From Arachis hypogaea (lineage: Eukaryota; Streptophyta; Magnoliopsida; Fabales; Fabaceae): a DNA stretch of 64,000 nt. The stretch spans positions 7,501-71,500 of the forward strand of contig NW_027255459.1 of the NCBI RefSeq assembly GCF_003086295.3, written 5' to 3'. Under the pieces are notes generated by a model that had not been told where the DNA came from, ran no database searches, and worked only from the letters and a program-made list of their open reading frames with translations. Positions 24,991 to 39,000 of this stretch are shown here, piece by piece (the stretch's first letter is position 1; each line of letters opens with the position of its first letter). Both the position numbers and the translations under genes were made by a program.

Positions 24991-27900
24991 AAAACTGCCA
25001 TAAATCCCTAGAAAACCCTTGAAAACCCAAGAAAATCCTATAAAAACCCTTGAAAATCTTAGAAAATTCTAGAAAACCCAAAAAAAACCTTTGGAAATCC
25101 CTAGAAAAATCTAGAAAAACCCTTAGAAATTCCTAGAAAACCCTAGAAAACCTAAGAAAACCTTAAAAAATCCTAGAAAACCCTTAGAAATCCCTAGAAA
25201 ACTGTAGAAAACACAAAAAACCGTAGAAAACACAAAAAACCATAGAAAACACAAGAAAACCCTAGAAAACCCTAGAAAATCATAGAAAACCCACAGAAAA
25301 CCATAGAAAACCCTAGAAAATTAAAGAAAAACCCCTCAAAAATCATAGAAAACCCTAAAAAACACTCGAAAACCCTAGAAAACCTTAAGAAAATCTTAGA
25401 AAACCATAGAAATCTTTAGAAAACTCTAGAAAATCCTTGAAAATTCCTAAAAAATCCTATAAAATCCTAGAAAACCCTAGAAAACCTCTAGAAAACCCTT
25501 GGAAATCCTAGAAAAATCTAGAAAACTCTTAGAAATTCCTAAAAAAACCTTAGAAAATCCAAGAAAACCTTAGAAAACCGTAGAAAATCCTAGAAAAACC
25601 CTAGAAAACCATAGAAAATCCTAGAAAATCCTAGAAAAACCCTTGAAAACCGTAGAAAACCCTTAAAATCCATCGAAAACCCTAGAAAACCCTAAGAAAA
25701 CCTTAGAAAACCGTATAAATCCATAGAAAACCCTAGAAAAACTAGAAAAACCCTAGAAAATCCTAGAAAATCGTAGAAAATCATAAAAAACTCTAAGAAA
25801 TCCTAGAAAACCGTCATAAATCCTTAGAAAATCCAAGAAAATCTTATAAAAAGCCTTGAAAATCTTAGAAAACCCTAGAAAACCCAAGAAAACCCCTAGA
25901 AATCCCTAAAAAAATCTAGAAAACCCTAGAAAGTCCAAGAAAACCCTTGAAAATCCTTAGAAAAAGCTAGAAAACCATTAGAAATTCCTAGAAAACCTTA
26001 GAAAACCCTAGAAAATCCTAGAAAAACCCCAGAAAACCATAGAAAATCCTAGAAAAACCCTTGAAAACCGTAGAAAACCCTAAAAAACAATCAAAAATCC
26101 TACAAAACGGTAGGAAAACCTTAGAAAATACTATAAATCCATAAAAAACCCTAGAAAACCCTTAGAAATCCCTAGAAAATTGTAGAAAACCCAAAAAACC
26201 TAGAAAACCCTAGAAAACCCTAGAAAATCCTAGAAAATCCACAGAAAACCATAGAAAACCCTAGAAAATTATAGAAAAACCCTTAAAAATCATAGAAAAC
26301 CCTAAAAAAACACTCGAAATCCCTAGAAAACCTTAAGAAAATCTTAGAAAACCATTGAAATCCCTTGAAAACTCTAGAAAACCCTAGAAAATTCCTAGAA
26401 AATCCTATAAAATCCTTAAAAATCCTAGAAAACCTCTAGAAAACACCTGGAAATCCCTAGAAAAATCTAGAAAACCCTTAAAAATTCCTAAAAAACTCTA
26501 GAAAATCCAAGAAAACCCTAAAAAACCGTAGAAAATCCTAGAAAAACACTAGAAAACTGTAGAAAATTTTAAAAAATCCTAGAAAAACCCTTGAAAACCG
26601 TAGAAAACCCTTAAAAACCCTCGAAAACCCTAGAAAACCCTAAGAAAACCTTAGAAAACCGTCTAAATCCATAGAAAAACCTAGAAAAACCTAGAAAATT
26701 CCTAGAAAATCATAGAAAAACCCTAAAAAATCATAGAAAAATCCAAGAAAATGCTAGAAAATCCTAGAAAACCCAAGAAAACCCAAGAAAATCCCTGGAA
26801 ATCCCTAGATAAATCTAGAAAACCCTTAGAAATTCCTAGGAAAACCCTAGAAAACCCAAGAAAACCTTAGAAAATCCTAGAAAATTCTAGAAAACCCAAA
26901 AAAACCCTTGGAAATCCTTAGAAAAATTAAGAAAACCCTTAGAAATTCCTAGAAAACCCTAGAAAACCCAAGAAAATCCTAGAAAATCGTAGAAAATCTT
27001 AGAAAAACCCAAGAAAACCCTAAAAAATCCTAAAAATCCTAAAAAAACCCTTGAAAACCGTAGAAAACCCTAAAAAACAATCGAAAATCCTAGAAAACGG
27101 TAAGAAAACCTTAGAAAATACTATAAATCCATAAAAAACCCTAGAAAACCCTTAGAAATCCCTAGAAAACTGTAGGAAATCCAAAAAACCATAGAAAACA
27201 CAAGAAAATCCACAGAAAATCATAGAAAATCCTAGAAAATTAAAGAAAAACCCCTCAAAAATCATAGAAATCCCTAAAAAACACTCGAAAACCCTAGAAA
27301 ACTTTAAGAAAATCTTTGAAAATCATAGAAATCTGTAGAAAACTCTAGAAAACCCAAGAAAATTCCAAAAAATCCTATAAAATCCTAGAAAATCCTAGAA
27401 AACCTCTAGAAAACCCTTGGAAATCCCCTAAAAAAATCTAGAAAACCCATAAAAATTCCTAAAATACTCTAGAAAATCCAAGAAAATCCTAGGAAAGCCC
27501 TAGAAAACCGTAGAAAATCCTAGAAAATCTTAGAAAAACCCTTGAGAACCATAGAAAACCCTTAAAAACCCTCGAAAACCCTAGAAAACCCTAAGAAAAC
27601 CTTACAAAACCGTATAAATCCATAGAAAACCTTAGATAAACCTAGAAAAACCCTAGAAAATCCTAGAAAATCGTAGAAAATCATAAAAAACCCTAGAAAA
27701 TTCTAGAAAACTCCTAGAAAAAACCTAGAAAACCGTCATAAATCCCTAGAAAATCCTAAAAACCCAAGAAAATCCTATAAAAACCCTTGAAAATCTTAGA
27801 AAACCCTAGAAAACCCAAGAAAACTCCTGAAAATCCCTAGAAAAATCTAGAAAACCCTTAGAAATTCCTAGAAAACCCTAGAAAACATAAGAAAACCATA

Positions 27901-28669
27901 GAAAATTCCTAGAAAACCCAAGAAAACTCTAGAAAATCCTGGAATATCCTAGAAAAACTCCAGAAAACCCTAGAAAATCATAGAAAATCCTTGAAAAACC
28001 CTTGAAAATCGTAGAAAACCCTAAAAAATAATAAAAAATCCTAGAAAACTGTAAGAAAACCATAGAAAATACTATAAATCCATAAAAAAACCCTAGAAAA
28101 CCCTTAGAAATCCCTAGAAAACTGTAGAAAACCCAAAAAACCATAGAAAACACAAGAAAAACCTAGAAAACCCTAGAAAATCCTAGAAAATCCACAGAAA
28201 ACCATAGAAAACCCTTGAGAATTAAAGAAAAACCCCTCAAAAATCATAGAAAACCCTAAAAAACACTCGAAAACCCTAGAAAACCTTAAGGGAATCTTAG
28301 AAAATCATAGAAATCTTTAGAAAACTCTAGAAAACCCTAGAAAATTCCTAAAAAGTCCTATAAAATCCTAGAAAACCCTTGGAAAAACCTAGAAAAATCT
28401 AGAAAACCCTTAGAAATTCCTAAAAAACTCTAGAAAATCCAAGAAAACCCGAGAAAACCGTAGAAAATCCTAGAAAAACCCTTAAAAACCGTAGAAAACC
28501 ATTAAAAACTCTCGAAAACCCTAGAAAACCCTAAGAAAACCTTAGAAAACCGTATAAATCCATAGAAAACCCTTGAAAAACCTAGAAAAACCCTAGAAAA
28601 TCCTAGAAAATCGTAGAAAATCATAAAAAAACCCTAGAAAATTCTAGAAAACTCCTAGAAAAAACCTAG
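24991..28669 (+). repeat. 3.68-kb sub-repeat unit within block II
   Basis: The marker AAAACTGCCATAAATCC stands at both ends (24991 and 28670, spacing 3679), and again at 37402 and 41071 (spacing 3669) in block II'. A fifth copy is at 52711. A rare internal marker, GATAAATC, occurs at 26809, 39220, 50853 and 54529. Together these show a 3.68-kb unit that has been tandem in the past. Confidence 0.7.
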
Positions 28670-30035
28670 AAAACTGCCATAAATCCCTAGAAAACCCTTG
28701 AAAACCCAAGAAAATCCTATAAAAACCCTCGAAAATTCTAGAAAACCCTAGAAAACCCTAGAAAAATCCTAGAAATCCTTAGAAAATCCTTAGATATCCC
28801 TAGAAAACCCTAGAAAACCCAAGAAAACCTTAGAAAACCCTAGAAAAACCCTAGAAATCCCTAGAAAACTCTAGAAAATCCTAGAAAATCCCTAGAAAAT
28901 CCTAGAAAACCCTAGAAAACCCTAGAAAACCCTTGCAAATCCCTAGAAAAATCTAGAGAACCATTAGAAATTCCTAGAAAACCAGAGAAAATCCAAAAAA
29001 ATCCTAGAAAACCGTAGAAAATCCTAGAAAAACCTCAGAAAATCTTAGAAAATCCTAGAAAAACCCTTGAAAACCTTAGAAAACCCTAAAAAATCTTCGA
29101 AAACCCTAGAAAATATTAAGAAAACCTTAGAAAATACTATAAATCCATAGAAAACCCTAGAAAACCCTTAGAAATCCCTAGAAAATCGTAAAAACCTAAA
29201 AATCCTAGGAAACCCCAGAAAACCCTAGAAAACCCTAGAAAATCTTAGAAAATCCACGAAAAACCATAGAAAACCCTAGAAAATTAAAGAAAAACCCCTC
29301 AAAAATCATAGAAAACCCTAAAAAACACTCGAAAACCCTAGAAAACCTTAAGAAAATCTTAGAAAACCATAGAAATCTTTAGAAAACTCTAGAAAACGCT
29401 AGAAAATTCCTAAAAAATCCTATAAAATCCTAAAAAACCCTAGAAAACCTCTAGAAAACCCTTGGAAATCCTAGAAAAATCTAGAAAACCCTTAGAAATT
29501 CCTAAAAAACCTTAGAAAATCCAAGAAAACCCTAGAAAACCATAGAAAATCCTAGAAAAACCCTAGAAAACCGTAGAAAATCCGAGAAAATCCTGAAAAA
29601 ACCCTTGAAAACCGTAGAAAACCCTTAAAAACCCTCGAAAACCCTAGAAAACCCTAAGAAAACCTTAGAAAACCGTATAAATCCATAGAAAACCCTAGAA
29701 AAACCTAGAAAAACCCTAGAAAATCCTAGAAAATCGTAGAAAATCATAAAAACCCTAGGAAATCCTAGAAAACTCCTAGAAAAAACCTAGAAAACCGTCA
29801 TAAAACCCCAGAAAACCCTAGAAAATCCTAGAAAATCCAAGAAAAACCCTTGAAAACCGTAGAAAACGTTAAAAAAATCAAAAATCCTACAAAACGGTAA
29901 GAAAACCTTAGAAAATACTATAAATCCATAAAAAACCCTAGAAAATCCTTAGAAATCCCTAGAAAATTGTAGAAAACCCAAAAAAACTAGGAAACCCTAG
30001 AAAATCCTAGGAAATCCACAGAAAACCATAGAAAA

Positions 30036-33000
30036 CCCTAGAAAATCTTAGAAAAACCCTTGAAAACCATAGAAAACCCTTAAAAACCCTCGAAAACCCT
30101 AGAAAACCCTAAGAAAACCTTACAAAACTGTATAAATCCATAGAAAACCCTAGAAAAACCTAGAAAAACCCTAGAAAATCCTAGAAAATCGTAGAAAATC
30201 ATAAAAACCCTAGAAAATCCTAGAAAACTCCTAGAAAAAACCTAGAAAACCGTCATAAATCCCTAGAAAATCCTAAAAAACCCAAGAAAATCATATAAAA
30301 ACCCTTGAAAATCTTAGAAAACCCTAGAAAACCCAAAAAAACCCCTGGAAATCCCTAGAAAAATCTAGAAAACCCTTAGAATTTCCTAGAAAACCCTAGA
30401 AAAGATAAGAAAACCTTAGAAAGTTCCTAGAAAACCCAAGAAAACTCTAGAAGATACTGGAATATCCTAGAAAAACCCCAGAAAACCCTAGAAAATCATA
30501 GAAAATCCTTGAAAAACCTTTGAAAATCGTAGAAAACCCTAAAAAGTAATCGAAAATCCTAGAAAACAGTAAGAAAACCTTAGAAAATACTATAAATCCA
30601 TAAAAAAACCCTAGAAAACCCTTAGAAATCCCTAGAAAACTGTAGAAAACACAAGAAAAACCTAGAAAACCCTAGAAAATCCTAGAAAATCCACAGAAAA
30701 CCATAGAAAACCCTAGAGAATTAAAGAAAAACCCCTCAAAAATCATAGAAAACCCTAAAAAACACTCGAAAACCCTAGAAAACCTTAAGAGAATCTTAGA
30801 AAACCATAGAAATCTTTAGAAAACTCTAGAAAACCCTAGAAAATTCCTAAAAAATCCTATAAAATCCTAGAAAACCCTAGAAAACCTCCAGAAAACCCTT
30901 GGAAAAACCGAGAAAAATCTAGAAAACCCTTAGAAATTCCTAAAAAACTCTAGAAAATCCAAGAAAACCCGAGAAAACCGTAGAAAATCCTAGAAAAACA
31001 CTTGAAAACCGTAGAAAACCCTTAAAAACCCTCGAAAACCCTAGAAAACCCTAAGAAAACCTTAGAAAACCGTATAAATCCATAGAAAACCCTAGAAAAA
31101 CCTAGAAAAACCCTAGAAAATCCAAGAAAATCATAGAAAATCATAAAAAACCCTAGAAAATCCTAGAAAACTCCTAGAAAAAACCTAGAAAACCGCCATA
31201 AATCCCTAGAAAACCTTAGAAAATCCAAAAAAACCTATAAAAACCCTTGAAAATCTTAGAAAATCCTAGAAAACCAAAGAAAACCTTTGGAAATCCCTAG
31301 AAAAATCTAGAAAACCCTTAGAAATTCCTAGAAAATCCTAAAAAACCTAAGAAAACCTTAGAAAATCCTAGAAAACCCTTAAAAATCTCTAGAAAACTGT
31401 AGAATACCCAAAAAACCATAGAAAACACAAAAAAACCCTAGAAAACCCTAGAAAATCCACGGAAAACCATAGAAAACCCTAGAAAATTAAAGAAAAACCC
31501 CTCAAAAATCATAGAAAACCCTAAAAAACACTCGAAAACCCTATAAAACCTTAAGAAAATCTAAGAAAACCATAGAAATCTTTAGAAAACTCTAGAAAAC
31601 CCTAGAGAATTCCTAAAAAATCCTATAAAATCCTAGAAAACCCTTGGAAATCCCTAAAAAATCTAGAAAACCCTTAGAAATTCGTAAAAAACTTTAGAAA
31701 ATCCAAGAAAATCCTAGAAAACCATAGAAAATCCTAGAAAAATCCTAGAAAATCCTAGAAAATCTTAGAAAAACCCTTGAAAACCATAGAAAACCCTTAA
31801 AAAACCCTCGAAAACCCTAGAAAACCCTAAGAAAACCTTACAAAACTGTATAAATCCATAGAAAACCCTAGAAAAACCTAGAAAAACCCTAGAAAATCCT
31901 AGAAAATCGTAGAAAATCATAAAAAACCATAGAAAATCCTAGAAAACTCCAAGAAAAAACCTTGAAAACCGTCATAAATCCCTAGAAAATCCTAAAAAAC
32001 CCAAGAAAATCATATAAAAACCCTTGAAAATCTTAGAAAACCCAAGAAAACCCAAGAAAACCCCTGGAAATCCCTAGAAAAATCTAGAAAACACTTAGAA
32101 TTTCCTAGAAAACCCTAGAAAAGATAAGAAAACCTTAGAAAATTCCTAGAAAACCCAAGAAAACTCTAGAAGATCCTGGAATATCCTAGAAAAACCCCAG
32201 AAAACCCTAGAAAATCATAGAAAATCCTTGAAAAACCCTTGAAAATCGTAGAAAACCCTTAAAAATAATCGAAAATCCTAGCAAACAGTAAGAAAACCTT
32301 AGAAAATACTATAAATCCATAAAAAAAATCCTAGAAAACCCTTAGAAATCCCTAGAAAACTGTAGAAAACACAAGAAAAACCTAGAAAACCCTAGAAAAT
32401 CCTAGAAAATCCACAGAAAACCATAGAAAACCCTAGAGAATTAAAGAAAAACCCTTCAAAAATCATAGAAAACCCTAAAAAATACTCGAAAACCCTAGAA
32501 AACCTTAAGAGAATCTTAGAAAACCATAGAAATCTTTAGAAAACTCTAGAAAACCCTAGAAAATTCCTAAAAAATCCTATAAAATCCAAGAAAACCCTAG
32601 AAAACCTCCAGAAAACCCTTGGAAAAACCGAGAAAAATCTAGAAAACCCTTAGAAATTCCTAAAAAACTCTAGAAAATCTAAGAAAACCCGAGAAAACCG
32701 TAGAAAATCCTAGAAAAACCCTTAAAAACCGTAGAAAACCCTTAAAAACCCTCGAAAACCCTAGAAAACCCTAAGAAAACCTTAGAAAACCGTATAAATC
32801 CATAGAAAACCTTAGAAAAACCTAGAAAAACCCTAGAAAATCCTAGAAAATCATAGAAAATCATAAAAAACCCAAGAAAATCCTAGAAAACTCCTAGAAA
32901 AAACCTAGAAAACCGCCATAAATCCCTAGAAAACCCTAGAAAATCCAAGAAAATCCTATAAAAACCCTTGAAAATCTTAGAAAATCCTAGAAAACCAAAG

Positions 33001-36000
33001 AAAACCTTTGGAAATCCCTAGAAAAATCTAGAAAACCCTTAGAAATTCCTAGAAAATCCTAGAAAACCTAAGAAAACCTTAGAAAATCCTAGAAAACCCT
33101 TAAAAATCTCTAGAAAACTGTAGAATACCCAAAAAACCATAGAAAACACAAAAAAAACCCTAGAAAACCCTAGAAAATCTTAGAAAATCCACGGAAAACC
33201 ATAGAAAACCCTAGAAAATTAAAGAAAAACCCCTCAAAAATCATAGAAAACCCTAAAAAACACTCGAAAACCCTAGAAAACCTTAAGAAAATCTTAGAAT
33301 ACCATAGAAATCTTTAGAAAACTCTAGAAAACCCTAGAAAATTCCTAAAAAATCCTATAAAATCCTAGAAAACCCTAGAAAACCTCTAGAAAACCCTTGG
33401 AAATCCTAGAAAAATCTAGAAAACCCTTAGAAATTCCTAAAAAACCTTAGAAAATCCAAGAAAACCCTAGAAAACCGTAGAAAATCCTAGAAAAACCCCA
33501 GAAAATCGTAGAAAATCCTAGAAAAACCCTTGAAAACTGTAGAAAACCCTTAAAAACCCTCGAAAACCCTAGAAAACCCTAAGAAAACCTTAGAAAACCG
33601 TATAAATCCATAGAAAACCCTAGAAAAACCTAGAAAAACCCTAGAAAATCCTAGAAAATCGTAGAAAATCATAAAAAGCCCTAGGAAATCCTAGAAAACT
33701 CCTAGAAAAAACCTAGAAAACCGTCATAAATCCCTAAAAAACCCTAGAAAATCAAAGAAAATCTTATAAAAAGCCTTGAGAATCTTAGAAAACCCTAGAA
33801 AACCCAAGAAAATCCCTAGAAATCCCTAGAAAAATCTAGAAAACCCTAGAAAATCCAAGAAAACCCTTGGAAATACCTAGAAAAATCTAGAAAACCATTA
33901 GAAATTCCTAGAATACCTTAGAAAACCCTAGAAAATCCTAGAAAAACCCAAGAAAACCCTAGAAAATCCTAGAAAATCCTAGAAATACCCTTGAAAACCC
34001 TAGAAAACCCTAAAAAACAATCAAAAATCCTACAAAAAGGTAAGAAAACCTTAGAAAATACTATAAATCCATAAAAAACCTAAAAAAACCCTTAGAAATC
34101 CCTAGAAAATTGTAGAAAACCCAAAAAACATAGAAAATCCTAGAAAATCCTAGAAAATCCACAGAAAACCATAGAAATCCCTTGAAAACTCTAGAAAACC
34201 TTAGAAAATTCCTAGAAAATCCTATAAAATCCTTAAAAACCCTAGAAAACCTCTTGAAAACACGTGGAAATCCCTAGAAAAATCTAGAAAACCCTTAGAA
34301 ATTCCTAAAAAACTCTAGAAAATCCAAGAAAACCCTAGAAAATCGTAGAAAATCCTAGAAAAACACTAGAAAATCCTAGAAAATCGTAGAAAATCATAAA
34401 AAACCCTAGAAAATCCTAGAAAAATCCTAGAAAATCGTAGAAAATCATAAAAAAAACCCTAGAAAATCCTAGAAAACTCCTAGAAAAAACCTAGAAAACC
34501 GCCATAAATCCCTAGAAAACTCTAGAAAACCCAAGAAAATCCTATAAAAACCCTTGAAAATCTTAGAAAATCCTAGAAAACCAAAGAAAACCTTTGGAAA
34601 TCCCTAGAAAAATCTACAAAACCCTTAGAAATTCCTAGAAAACCTTAGAAAACACTAGAAAATCCTAGAAAATTGTAGAAAATCATAAAAAATCCTAGAA
34701 AATCTTAGAAAACTCCTAGAAAACCCTAAAAACCCCAAGAAAATCCTATAAAAACCCTCGAAAATTCTAGAAAACCCTAGAAACCCAAGAAAAATCCTAG
34801 AAATCCTTAGAAAATCCTTAGAAATCCCTAGAAAACCCTAGAAAACCCAAGAAAACCTTAGAAAACCCTAGAAAAACCCTAGAAATCTCTAGAAAACTCT
34901 AGAAAATCCTAGAAAATCCCTAGAAAATCCTAGAAAACCCTAGAAAACCCCAGAAAACCCTTGCAAATCCCTAGAAAAATCTAGAGAACCATTAGAAATT
35001 CCTAGAAAACCAGAGAAAATCCAAAAAAATCCTAGAAAACCGTAGAAAATCCTAGAAAAACCTCAGAAAATCTTAGAAAATCCTAGAAAAACCCTTGAAA
35101 ACCTTAGAAAACCCTAAAAAATCCTCGAAAACCCTAGAAAATATTAAGAAAACCTTAGAAAATACTATAAATCCATAGAAAACCCTAGAAAACCCTTAGA
35201 AATCCCTAGAAAACCGTAAAAACCTAAAAATCCTAGGAAACCCCAGAAAACCCTAGAAAATCCTAGAAAAATCACAAAAAACCATAGAAAACCCTAGAAA
35301 ATTATAGAAAAACCCTCAAAAACGATATAAAACCCTAAAAAACTCTCGAAAACCCTAGAAAACCTTAAAAAAATCTTAGAAAACCATAGAAATTCCTAGA
35401 AAACTCTAGAAAACCCTAGAAAATTCCTAGAAACTCCTATAAAATACTAGAAAACCTCTAGAAAACACCTGGAAATCCCTAGAAAAATCTAGAAAACCAT
35501 TAGAAATTCCTAAAAAACTCTAGAAAATCCTAGAAAACCGTAGAAAATCCTAGAAAAACACTAAAAAACCGTAGAAAATTCTAGAAAATCCTAGAAAAAC
35601 CCTTGAAAACTGTAGAAAACCTTAAAAACCCTCGAAAACCCTAGAAAACTCTAAAAAAACCTTAGAAAACTGTATAAAACCATAGAAAACCCTAGAAAAA
35701 CCTAGAAAAACACTAGAAAATCATAGAAAAACCCTTAAAAATCATAGAAAACCCTAAATAACCCTCCAAAATCATAGAAAATACTATAAAAACCTTAAAA
35801 AACCCTCGAAAACCCAAGAAAACCCTAGGAAATCCTAGAAAACCCCTAGAAAACCCTTAGAAATTCCTAAAAAACCATAAAAAATCCAAGAAAACCCTAA
35901 AAAGTTCTAGAAAAACCACAAAAAAACCCTAGAAAACTCTAAAAAATTATAGAAAAATCCTCAAAAACCATAGAAAACCATAAAAAACTCTCGAAAACCC

Positions 36001-39000
36001 TACAAAACCCTAAGAAAATCTTAGAAAAACCCTAGAAATCCCTAGAAATTCAAGAAAACCCTAGAAAATTCCAAGAAAATCCTAGAAAATCCTAGAAAAT
36101 CCTAGAAAATCCTAGAAAACCCAAGAAAATCCCTTAAAATCCTTAGAAAAATCTAGAAAAATCTTAGAAATTTCTAGAAAATCCAAGAAAACCTTAGAAA
36201 ATCCTAGAAAACCCAAGAAAACCCTGGAAATCCATAGAAAAATCTAGAAAACCCTTAGAAATTCCTAGAAAACCCTACAAAACCCAAGAAAATCCTAAAA
36301 AATCCTAGAAAATTCTAGAAAAACCCCAAAAAACCCTAGAAAATCCTAGAAAAACCCTTGAAAACCGTAGAAAACCCTAAAAAACAATCGAAAATCCTAG
36401 AAAACGGTAAGAAAACCGTAGAAAATACTATAAATCCATAAAAAACCCTAGAAAACCCTTAGAAATCCCTAGAAAATTGTAGAAAACCCAAAAAACCATA
36501 GAAAACACAAGAAAACCCTAGAAAACCCTAGAAAATCTTAGAAAATCCACGGAAAACCATAGAAAACCCTAGAAAATTAAAGAAAAACCCCTCAAAAATC
36601 ATAGAAAACCCTAAAAAACACTCGAAAACCCTAGAAAACCTTAAGAAAATCTTAGAAAACCATAGAAATCTTTAGAAAACTATAGAAAACCCTAGAAAAT
36701 TCCTAAAAAATCCTATAAAATCCTAGAAAACCTTAGAAAACCTCTAGAAAACCCTTGGAAATTCTAGAAAAATCTAGAAAATCCTTAGAAATCTCTAAAA
36801 AACCTTAGAAAATCCAAGAAAACCCTAAAAAACCGTAGAAAACCCAAAAAACCATAGAATCAACAAGAAAAACCTAGAAAACCCTGGAAAATCCTAGAAA
36901 ATCCACAGAAAACTATAGAAAACCCTAGAAAATTAAAGAAAAACCCCTCAAAAATCATAGAAAACCCTAAAAAACACTCGAAAACCCTAGAAAACCATAA
37001 TAGAATCTTAGAAAATCATAGAAATCTTTAGAAAACTCTAGAAAACCCTAGAAAATTTCTAAAAAATCCTATAAAATTCTAGAAAACCCTAGAAAACCTC
37101 TAGAAAACCCTTGAAAATCCCTAGAAAAATCTAGAAAACCCTTAGAAATTCCTAAAAAACTCTAGAAAATCCAAGAAAACCCGAGAAAATCGTAGAAAAT
37201 CCTAGAAAAACCCTTGAAAACCGTAGAAAACCCTTAAAAACCCTAGAAAACCCTAGAAAACCCTAAGAAAACCTTAGAAAACCGTATAAATCCATAGAAA
37301 ACCCTAGAAAAACCTAGAAAAACCCTAGAAAATCCTAGAAAATCGTAGAAAATCATAAAAAAACCCTAGAAAATTCTAGAAAACTCCAAGAAAAAACCTA
37401 GAAAACTGCCATAAATCCCTAGAAAACCCTTGAAAACCCAAGAAAATCCTATAAAAACCCTTGAAAATCTTAGAAAATTCTAGAAAACCCAAAAAAAACC
37501 TTTGGAAATCCCTAGAAAAATCTAGAAAAACCCTTAGAAATTCCTAGAAAACCCTAGAAAACCTAAGAAAACCTTAAAAAATCCTAGAAAACCCTTAGAA
37601 ATCCCTAGAAAACTGTAGAAAACACAAAAAACCGTAGAAAACACAAAAAACCATAGAAAACACAAGAAAACCCTAGAAAACCCTAGAAAATCATAGAAAA
37701 CCCACAGAAAACCATAGAAAACCCTAGAAAATTAAAGAAAAACCCCTCAAAAATCATAGAAAACCCTAAAAAACACTCGAAAACCCTAGAAAACCTTAAG
37801 AAAATCTTAGAAAACCATAGAAATCTTTAGAAAACTCTAGAAAATCCTTGAAAATTCCTAAAAAATCCTATAAAATCCTAGAAAACCCTAGAAAACCTCT
37901 AGAAAACCCTTGGAAATCCTAGAAAAATCTAGAAAACTCTTAGAAATTCCTAAAAAAACCTTAGAAAATCCAAGAAAACCTTAGAAAATCGTAGAAAATC
38001 CTAGAAAAACCCTAGAAAACCATAGAAAATCCTAGAAAATCCTAGAAAAACCCTTGAAAACCGTAGAAAACCCTTAAAAACCATCGAAAACCCTAGAAAA
38101 CCCTAAGAAAACCTTAGAAAACCATATAAATCCATAGAAAACCCTAGAAAAACCTAGAAAAACCCTAGAAAATCCTAGAAAATCGTAGAAAATCATAAAA
38201 AACTCTAAGAAATCCTAGAAAACCGTCATAAATCCTTAGAAAATCCAAGAAAATCTTATAAAAAGCCTTGAAAATCTTAGAAAACCCTAGAAAACCCAAG
38301 AAAACCCCTAGAAATCCCTAGAAAAATCTAGAAAACCCTAGAAAGTCCAAGAAAACCCTTGAAAATCCTTAGAAAAAGCTAGAAAACCATTAGAAATTCC
38401 TAGAAAACCTTAGAAAACCCTAGAAAATCCTAGAAAAACCCCAGAAAACCATAGAAAATCCTAGAAAAACCCTTGAAAACCGTAGAAAACCCTAAAAAAC
38501 AATCAAAAATCCTACAAAACGGTAGGAAAACCTTAGAAAATACTATAAATCCATAAAAAACCCTAGAAAACCCTTAGAAATCCCTAGAAAATTGTAGAAA
38601 ACCCAAAAAACCTAGAAAACCCTAGAAAACCCTAGAAAATCCTAGAAAATCCACAGAAAACCATAGAAAACCCTAGAAAATTATAGAAAAACCCTTAAAA
38701 ATCATAGAAAACCCTAAAAAAACACTCGAAATCCCTAGAAAACCTTAAGAAAATCTTAGAAAACCATTGAAATCCCTTGAAAACTCTAGAAAACCCTAGA
38801 AAATTCCTAGAAAATCCTATAAAATCCTTAAAAATCCTAGAAAACCTCTAGAAAACACTTGGAAATCCCTAGAAAAATCTAGAAAACCCTTAAAAATTCC
38901 TAAAAAACTCTAGAAAATCCAAGAAAACCCTAAAAAACCGTAGAAAATCCTAGAAAAACACTAGAAAACTGTAGAAAATTTTAAAAAATCCTAGAAAAAC

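Larger units (their letters stand above)
14736..30035 (+). repeat. Block II, 15.3-kb segment tandemly duplicated
   Basis: The block is followed directly by a near-identical copy. Checked pairs are 15123/30421 (AAGTTCCT before AGAAGATACTGG, offset 15298), 14764/30061 and 21561/36860 (the rare TCAACAAG, offset 15299). The junction is visible near 30036: upstream reads like 13.2 kb (TAGGAAATCCACAG), then the text switches to CTTAGAAAAACCCTTGAAAACC, the sequence at about 14740. The block contains a 1.73-kb tandem pair and a 2.887-kb tandem pair. Boundaries are good to about 20 bp. Confidence 0.85.

Noticed and set aside
27929..28153. 74-codon open frame on the - strand, repeated at 40330-40554 and 51970-52194
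   Set aside because: The repetition looks like conservation, but it only reflects DNA duplication of the surrounding kilobases. The 51970 copy differs by one residue. Composition is that of the repeat, so I do not call a gene.
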